64,000 nt of DNA from Imbricaverruca yamaguchii. Lineage: Eukaryota; Arthropoda; Thecostraca; Neoverrucidae. Positions within the stretch are counted from its first letter, which is position 1. Each line of letters starts with the position of its first letter. The stretch lies in assembly GCA_034440575.1 (NCBI GenBank), contig JAOTOL010001498.1, positions 872,501-936,500 on the forward strand, in the 5' to 3' direction. The translations under genes and the position numbers were made by a program. Below are positions 56,558 through 64,000 of this stretch, in pieces. The notes beneath the pieces were generated by a model. That model saw nothing but the letters and a program-made list of their open reading frames with translations, had not been told where the DNA came from and made no database searches.

Positions 56558-58265
56558 ATCGCCAGCGGTGTGGTGCCCTGCAGAGTTCCCAGCTATGTAA
56601 TGCTGCCAGCAGTGTGGTGCCCTGCAGAGTTCCCAGCTATGTAGTGCTGCCAGCAGTGTGGTGTCCTGCAGAGTTCCCAGCTATGTAATGCTGCCAGCAG
56701 TGTGGTGTCCTGCAGAGTTCCCAGCTATGTAGTGCTGCCAGCAGTGTGGTGCCCTGCAGAGTTCCCAGCTATGTAATGCTGCCAGCAGTGCAGTGCCCTG
56801 CAGAGTTCCCAGCTATGTAATGCTGCCAGCAGTGTGGTGCCCTGCAGAGTTCCCAGCTATGTAATGCTGCCAGCAGTGTGGTGCCCTGCCGAGTTCCCAG
56901 CTATGTAATGCTGCCAGCAGTGTGGTGCCCTGCCGAGTTCCCAGCTGTGTAATGCTGCCAGCAGTGTGGTGCCCTGCCTAGTTCCCAGCTATGTAATGCT
57001 GCCAGCAGTGTGGTGCCCTGCAGAGTTCCCAGCTATGTAGTGCTGCCAGCGGTGTGGTGTCTTGCAGAGTTCCCAGCTATGTAATGCTGCCAACAGTGTG
57101 GTGCCCTGCCTAGTTCCCAGCTATGTAATGCTGCCAGCAGTGTGGTGCCCTGCCGAGTTCCCAGCTATGTAATGCTGCCAGCAGTGTGGTGCCCTGCCGA
57201 GTTCCCAGCTATGTAATGCTGCCAGCAGTGTGGTGCCCTGCCGAGTTCCCAGCTATGTAGTGCTGCCAGCAGTGTGGAGCCCTGCCGAGTTCCCAGCTGT
57301 GTAATGCTGCCAGCAGTGTGGTGCCCTGCCGAGTTCCCAGCTATGTAATGCTGCCAGCAGTGCGGTGCCCTGCCGAGTTCCCAGCTATGTAGTGCTGCCA
57401 GCAGTGTGGAGCCCTGCCGAGTTCCCAGCTATGTAATGCTGCCAGCAGTGTGGTGCCCTGCAGAGTTCCCAGCTGTGTAATGCTGCCAGCAGTGTGGTGC
57501 CCTGCCGAGTTCCCAGCTATGTAATGCTGCCAGCAGTGTGGTGCCCTGCAGAGTTCCCAGCTATGTAGTGCTGCCAGCAGTGTGGTGCCCTGCCGAGTTC
57601 CCAGCTATGTAATGCTGCCAGCAGTGTGGTGCCCTGCCGAGTTCCCAGCTATGTAATGCTGCCAGCAGTGTGGTGCCCTGCAGAGTTCCCAGCTATGTAA
57701 TGCTGCCAGCAGTGCAGTGCCCTGCCGAGTTCCCAGCTATGTAGTGCTGCCAGCAGTGTGGTGCCCTGCCGAGTTCCCAGCTATGTAATGCTGCCAGCAG
57801 TGTGGTGCCCTGCCGAGTTCCCAGCTATGTAGTGCTGCCAGCAGTGTGGTGCCCTGCCGAGTTCCCAGCTGTGTAATGCTGCCAGCAGTGTGGTGTCCTG
57901 CCGAGTTCCCAGCTGTGTAATGCTGCCAGCAGTGTGGAGCCCTGCCGAGTTCCCAACTATGTAATCCTGCCAGCAGTGTGGTGCCCTGCCTAGTTCCCAG
58001 CTATGTAATGCTGCCAGCGGTGTGGTGCCCTGCAGAGTTCCCAGCTATGTAGTGCTGCCAGCAGTGTGGTGTCCTGCAGAGTTCCCAGCTATGTAGTGCT
58101 GCCAGCAGTGTGGTGCCCTGCAGAGTTCCCAGCTGTGTAATGCTGCCAGCAGTGTGGAGCCCTGCCGAGTTCCCAGCTATGTAATGCTGCCAGCAGTGTG
58201 GTGCCCTGCCGAGTTCCCAGCTATGTAGTGCTGCCAGCAGTGTGGAGCCCTGCCGAGTTTCCAGT
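56558..58265. repeat. 44-bp satellite, about 38 units
   Basis: Unit GCCCTGCAGAGTTCCCAGCT then ATGTAATGCTGCCAGCAGTG and TGGT, 44 bp. Variants are CTGCAGAG versus CTGCCGAG and TGTAATG versus TGTAGTG. The length is not a multiple of 3 and stops occur, so it is non-coding. Confidence 0.95.
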
Positions 58266-58834
58266 AGTGTAATGGTCCTGTGCCCTCACTGAATGCGATT
58301 GCGACAGGCAGCTTACCTATGGAGACGGTAATCACTGTCGTCGCCTCGATAGTTGCTGTCAATGCAAACTATGCACTACTGACTTTTTTATGTATGCTAC
58401 CTTAGCAATGTGCATTTCATTGGCTTACCACGTAGAACAGGATTAATAAATTATATGCCATTGTACACGTACACAGTGGGAGGTTTCGTTTGCCAAGCAT
58501 TGTACAGTTTCAGGCAATTCGATTGAGCTTAAACCGCCCACTACACGACATCAATGTTTCATCTCCTGTGCATTCATGCTATTCAGCAGTACTACATCTA
58601 CTGCATATACATGACATGGAGTAGCCTATTAACAAAAGTTAGTACCAGCGATGAGTCAAGTTGGTCTCCGCCCCGTGTCCCCGCGAGGGGTATGAAAGTA
58701 TGCAGCACTTCAAGGGTTACGTAAAACGCTACCTCCGAACATGTTCATAAATATCGTTAATAACGATAGCCGATTGTTACCCTGAAAGTAAGACGAGTAT
58801 AATGATTACTTTGAAATTTCCCATCCATCCGCAA

Positions 58835-59075
58835 CGATGCACCCACATGGCCCCATCCATATGGGACGTTGCACCCACATGGCCCCATCCATATGGGACG
58901 TTGCACCCACGCGGCCCCATCCATATGGGACGTTGCACCCACATGGCCCCATCCATATGGGACGTTGCACCCACATGGCCCCATCCATATGGGACGTTGC
59001 ACCCACATGGCCCCATCCATATGGGACGTTGCACCCACGCGGCCCCATCCATATGGGACGTTGCACCCACGCGGC
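58835..59075. repeat. 32-bp tandem repeat with CCATATGG core
   Basis: Seven to eight units of CACCCACATGGCCCCATCCA then TATGGGACGTTG. Every unit has the palindrome CCATATGG; some read CACGCGG for CACATGG. ORFs on both strands are by-products. Confidence 0.95.
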
Positions 59076-59435
59076 CAATTCCCCATCCAACCGAATGGCC
59101 ACCAAGGTCTAAAAGGCCACAAGATCGTTTATCACCCGTTGTCGACACCATGGGCTCGCGAATTCAGGAAAGAAAGGAGCACGACGGCCGTGAGCTTAGG
59201 CTGAGAGCTTTCCGCAGTTGGTGTCCGTCACACACATTTAATCCATAGTTGATGTTCATTTCTTCGTCGATGGACACTCATCGGTAAACAGCAAGCACAT
59301 GAGGTGGGCCATAGGCACTCACCAGCTTAGGGAATGTGAGAAAGGTGAGTTCTTTAGTTGTAGGTGGCACAAGTGCCTCAAATGTGCTCTTCTTACGTAA
59401 AAAAGTCCAGCTGAACGGCCACTAATACATGCGCA

Positions 59436-59632
<197 letters not shown>

Positions 59633-59879
59633 TACGTGTGCGCAGTGTCCTAAAATTACTTCCATTAACTGTGTGGATGAGAAAGTTGCTTGGGAATAGT
59701 GAAGATTGGAGAAATAAAGGATCGTTTAGGTTAAATAGTGGATGCCTTTCTTCAGTCGATGTTTTACATTATTTAGCAGTCGTGTGTATGATGACTGCCC
59801 ACATCATGTGGCAAATGGTAAAACCCAGACAGGATGATGCAATTTCATTAACTGTGATTTCAGGCCCATGGTCATTATT

Positions 59880-60082
<203 letters not shown>

Positions 60083-60450
60083 TGTGGGCGTATTCGCTTA
60101 ATAAGGATGACACATGGATGGCTCGGTGTTGTAGGATTCCTTTGGCAGCCGCTGCCGCACGCGCTGTTGATTCAGACTTTCAAAGGCGCGTCTTACACTG
60201 CTCAAAAATACATCACCGCCGCAACGAATTAATGTTTTCAGCACTGCCTTGTACAGCGCACGGTCAAAAGAACTACATTATCAATCTGGCAACCCATCTG
60301 AGGCGCATGATTACTCTTGCATTAAGCCGCACCATCAGCATCTGAGATATAGAACATTACAACATTTAGTTCTCACACAGTGATCGCAAAAATTGACCAC
60401 ACTCATAGACCGTTTGAATCTAAGCACGACGATTGTAAAAGCAAGTTTCC

Positions 60451-61023
60451 ATGTTACATCTACTTTTACAACGAGGACTTCTACTTCTCCTTGGTTGTGA
60501 CAGCGCAACAATCGTAAGCAACACCACCATATGCACTGACCGGTGTTCCCTATCTCACGTGCTCGCTGTCACCCACGCTGACCGGTGCTCCCTATCCCAC
60601 GTGCTCGCTGTCACCCACGCTGACCGGTGCTCCCTATCCCACGTGCTCGCTGTCACCCACGCTGACCGGTGCTCCCTATCCCACGTGCTCGCTGTCACCC
60701 ACGCTGACCGGTGCTCCCTATCCCACGTGCTCGCTGTCACCCACGCTGACCGGTGCTCCCTATCCCACGTGCTCGCTGTCACCCACGCTGACCGGTGCTC
60801 CCTATCCCACGTGCTCGCTGTCACCCACGCTGACCGGTGCTCCCTATCCCACGTGCTCGCTGTCACCCACGCTGACCGGTGCTCCCTATCCCACGTGCCC
60901 GCTGTCACCCACGCTGACCGATGTTCCCTATCCCATGTGCTCGTTGTCACCCACATCACCACTCACCTGATACTCAGCCACTCATCAGGACACAACACGT
61001 GCACGTTGCAGCACACACCTTGA
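60451..61023 (+). CDS. Possible secreted 14-residue-repeat protein (uncertain)
   Basis: ATG opens a 190-residue frame starting MLHLLLQRGLLLLLGCDSA, which looks like a signal peptide, followed by about nine copies of DRCSLSHVLAVTHA and a short unrelated tail. The 42-bp period guarantees an open frame, so openness is weak evidence. One Cys per repeat would be odd but possible. It may simply be a minisatellite that happens to be open. Confidence 0.25.
   Translation: MLHLLLQRGLLLLLGCDSATIVSNTTICTDRCSLSHVLAVTHADRCSLSHVLAVTHADRCSLSHVLAVTHADRCSLSHVLAVTHADRCSLSHVLAVTHADRCSLSHVLAVTHADRCSLSHVLAVTHADRCSLSHVLAVTHADRCSLSHVPAVTHADRCSLSHVLVVTHITTHLILSHSSGHNTCTLQHTP
60538..60945. repeat. 42-bp array with an E-box in each unit
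   Basis: ACCGGTGCTCCCTATCCCAC then GTGCTCGCTGTCACCCACGC and TG; about ten units, most identical. Nearly every unit contains CACGTG at the CCCACGTGCTC junction. Confidence 0.93.
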
Positions 61024-61029
61024 GCACCT

Positions 61030-62304
61030 CGACGTCACACTGTTCCGGATCCTCGGGCGCTTTGACATGTCAGGGGCAATGGCGGGACCTACGTCTGGCC
61101 CGGACGGTGTGACGCACCCGTGGTCGAGCCGTCTCCTGGCTCTCCCCATCTGTGGTCTGGCAGCACGATAACTAATTCTCGCTTGGAAGAATTTTCACCA
61201 GACATAATGTTGTCTGTTTATTTCTGGGTTGTCCGATTAGCACACGCACGATATCACCATCGATAGAGTTATGTGTCCGCACCGTTGCACGGGTGTGGGA
61301 AGGTGCACGTGACCAATCACATGAAATACAGACCTAACCATTAGTTGACTAAACTAATTGATCGATCAATCGCGAATGAGCGTTATAATAGATTAACCAA
61401 TGTAGCAATATATTCAGACATCAGCCATTGCGCCAGTTTTCGTACTGGTCGTGGTTCCACATGCTGTACGCAAGGTGAGGTCAAGAAATATTAGGTATTG
61501 TCGGTAGTATTAAAGCATGTAGTATGCAGTACCATGTTTGCTAAGTGTTACGCATTGGTTTAAGTGCTATGCAAGTTAGGCATACTAACCTGATTCTGGC
61601 ATGGTCTGCGGAATGAGCTGCATGTTTGCACCGGTAAATTTGTGCCTTATAAGTCCTCAAGCGTGCCTATCACTCGTGACCAGGATGGGGGGCACGAGAG
61701 CGCAAGCACAGCGCATTTTGTGGTTGGACTGACGGTGGGTGCAAACTCCGCAGATTATTCTACTATTCTACAGCGTTCTACTCCAGCTCTCCTCAAGCAC
61801 CATCATGACGACCAAATGTGCGGACGCCCAGGTGGCGACATTGCAGCACTTCATGCAGCACCTCCTGCAGCACCTCCTGCAATACGATCTGCAGCAGCCC
61901 CTGCAGCACGATGGCACGGCCGATTGGCGCAGTCACGAACGCGTGCCGTCGGGGCGGCAGCGCGGCCACGTGGAAGGATGTCAGCAGGACCGCTACCGCC
62001 GTGCAAAGTGGTGCAGAAATGTCAGTCAGCGGGCCACGAGCTCCGATGGCCCGGTCAACACGCAACGCTGGCCGCCACCCGAGCGTGACCGACTACAAAG
62101 CCGGCGGCGACGCGGCGGTGGCCCTACAACAGCGGCGGAGCGTCTCACGAACCGTTACCGCAGCAGGCCGGCCGCGCCGGCTCCTGTTGGCCCGGCAGTC
62201 GCCGCCGGTACTCGACGAGGGGCGGAGCTGGGTGCGTCTGCGCCCGGTCGTGACACGTCCGCGCACACGTGTGCCGATCGCCGCCGACCCGGTCGCGAGA
62301 GTCG
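61030..62304. other. Upstream region of the membrane-protein gene
   Basis: AT-rich to about 61640, then GC rises steeply to a CpG-rich stretch before the ATG at 62305. ORFs in 61640-62300 lack protein-like features and may be 5'UTR. Confidence 0.4.
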
Positions 62305-63800
62305 ATGAGCGTTGAGTACGTGAAGCCGAGCGGCGCAATGCACGGCGGCGGCGGCGAGCGCTACCGCCTGGTGGTGGTGGTCGGCGTGCTGCTCGTGCTG
62401 ATGACGGCCGTCATCGTCGGCGTCACCGTCTGGGTGGTCACCCAGCAGACGGCCGGCGACGAGCTGGTGCGCGCGCCCACCGAGACCGTCGTCAACTACG
62501 TCGGCTGGGAGGAGGCGCCGCCGCCGCTGGAGAGCGACTCGCGGCTGACGGACTCGCGGCCGGCCAACACCGGCGCCGAGCCGTCGCCGTCGACGCTGGA
62601 GACGGCGCGCAGCGCACAGATCCAGGCGAGCATGGCGCAGCTGAGTCCGTCGCAGCCGCGCCAGCCGGAACCGGACCTGCTGCCGCCGGCCGACTACTCG
62701 CAGAACGTCGCCGAGGTGATGAAGCGGTTGCAGTTGCAGCAGCCGCAGCAGCCGCAGCAGCCGCAGCACGGCGTGCGACAGGCGGGAACCATCCAGGCCT
62801 ACGGCACCCTGGAAACGTACCAGCACGACCGGCCGCCGGCCTGGCCGGCGGTGCCCAGCAGAATGGGCGCGCCGTTCGAGGGCGTGGCGCACCCGTACAG
62901 CCCGACGCACTTCGGCCCGCTGTCGGCGCCGTCGGGCGACAACGGCGCCGCCGCCGCCTGGCAGCCGAAGACGCGGCCGCACGAGCCGCTGCTCGGCCCG
63001 TCGGCGCCCGGCCAGGCCGCGCCGCCGGGCATGAGCCTGCGGCCCTTCCAGCCTGAGCCGGAGCGGCCGCCGTACCGCAGGCGCGGCGACAGCGAGGGCG
63101 GCCGGCCGCGGCGGCCGCCTCCGCGCCGCCCACCGCCGCCGTTCCGCAGCCGCTCCGAGGCGAACCGCACGCGCGACGACGACAAGGCGACCAACGCCGG
63201 CCTGGACCTGGCCGTGTCCGGCTGGTCGGCCTTCTCGTTCGGCGTGTTCCTCATCAAGAAGCTAGTGCAGATCATGGGCTACAGCTCGGAGGCGCGCATG
63301 GTGCCCGACGAGACGGGCCTGTTCCTGCACGTGCTCGACATCGCCGGCAGGGTGGCCGGCTTCGACGCGTCCGAGGAGTTGTCCGTGCTCGGCCGGGACC
63401 TCTTCGAGGAGCGCTCCAGCGACTCGGAGCCGGCCCAGCACGACGCCGACGACCAGCCTGCCGTGTCCAAGGTGGACCTGGTCAACAGCCTGTTCCGCAT
63501 CGGCCTCAACATGGTCAATCTGTACACCGGCGAGAGCGAACTGAACGTGGCCGAGTGCCTCTGGGGCGCCTACTGCGAGGATCTGCAGCGGCGGAGCCGG
63601 GCCGCCAGCGTGGACGGCGTCGTCGCCCGGGTGAACAGCATCGGCCTGAAGCTCATCAGAGGCGACGTCGAGGACTACATCGGCGTCGGCCAGATGATGG
63701 ACATGATTCGCCGGTTCGATGGCAGCGACTGTGGCATGCTGTTTCCCATGTGCCACGGCACTCAAGCCGCCGGCTTCATGGCCAACTTACTCGGTGGAGC
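62305..63800 (+). CDS. Single-pass (type II) membrane protein, unknown family
   Basis: ATG at 62305 (in-frame stop at 62251 upstream) starts MSVEYVKPSGAMHGGGGERY. A membrane segment follows at residues 20-45 (LVVVVGVLLVLMTAVIVGVT) with no signal cleavage motif, suggesting a short cytoplasmic N-terminus. Residues 50-300 are Pro/Gln/Arg-rich, with QQPQQPQQPQ and RRPPPRRPPPP. Residues 300-498 look like a folded domain: GWSAFSFGVFLIKKLVQIMG, FLHVLDIAGRVAGFDASEEL, LNVAECLWGAYCEDL and DCGMLFPMCHG, with four cysteines and one NRT glycosylation site before it. The frame reaches TGA at 63802, but GGAGC|GTGAGT at 63800 is a strong donor, so the exon probably continues beyond the window. High GC3 fits the late Cdk5 and NPLP1 exons. 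Confidence 0.75.
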
Positions 63801-63861
63801 GTGAGTGGCGCTTTTTGTGCCGGAGGTAGTTGTCTGTGTTGCTGTTCTTGTTCTTGTTGAT

Positions 63862-63918
63862 GTCTGTGTGTGCATGCTTGTGTGTGTGCGTGTGTGTGTG
63901 TGTGTGTGTATACATGCA
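63862..63918. repeat. TG microsatellite
   Basis: TGTGTG run broken by CGTG and TATACATG, in the presumed intron after the donor at 63801. Confidence 0.85.
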
Positions 63919-64000
63919 TATGTATGTGTGTGGGTGGGTGTTTTTTGCTTGTCGTTTGTTGTGTTTCACCATAACGGACGGCGTGTTGTTTCATGCTCAG

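Noticed and set aside
62155..63765. Long minus-strand ORFs opposite the membrane-protein exon
   Set aside because: Mirror frames of a high-GC3 exon, Arg/Ala-rich without domain features.

Overview
This is a 64 kb piece of a eukaryotic nuclear genome, almost certainly an arthropod and possibly a crustacean. The strongest clue is a neuropeptide-like precursor 1 (NPLP1) prohormone, an arthropod neuropeptide family. Other clues are GT-AG introns up to 21 kb, GC-rich coding exons in AT-richer repeat-filled DNA, I/Jockey-type LINEs with RNase H, and several tRNA-derived SINE families. Nothing bacterial or viral was recognised. The species cannot be fixed from the sequence alone.

Layout. (1) 1.5-35.4 kb, plus strand: a complete Cdk5 gene in seven coding exons that join in phase into a 296-residue kinase. 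Intron 4 (21.4 kb) holds two degenerate related LINEs (6.5-12.5 and 22.0-25.85 kb) on either side of a very large inverted repeat (13.4-22.0 kb). Exon 6 is bracketed by tandem arrays that contain its own splice junctions. Three 70-72 bp duplications of its acceptor lie upstream, preceded by about 1 kb of a related 55-bp minisatellite. Downstream, the donor CAG|GTACGT recurs about 25 times at 31-bp spacing. (2) 35.4-40 kb: intergenic, with a MITE, minisatellites, degenerate low-complexity DNA and perfect hairpins. (3) 51.7-40.0 kb, minus strand: NPLP1, convergent with Cdk5. A signal-peptide exon (51653-51721) and a 1.5 kb exon carrying the peptides (40032-41570) match in splice phase across a 10 kb intron. 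That intron holds two more large inverted repeats, a TIR element built of small palindromes, a MITE and an unassigned candidate exon. (4) 52-62 kb: mostly non-coding, with five tandem arrays (44 bp, 32 bp, TA, TG, and a 42-bp repeat with an E-box in each unit). (5) 62.3-63.8 kb, plus strand: a single-pass, probably type II, membrane protein with a Pro/Gln-rich stalk and a C-terminal domain I do not recognise; its exon probably splices out of the window.

How the genes relate: Cdk5 is a neuronal proline-directed kinase and NPLP1 is a neuropeptide precursor, but nothing in the sequence shows joint regulation. The most unusual structure is Cdk5 exon 6, where selection for one correct donor and acceptor has to operate among dozens of sequence-identical or near-identical decoys. 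The second theme is the high density of inverted DNA, from 23-bp double palindromes to an 8.6 kb giant.
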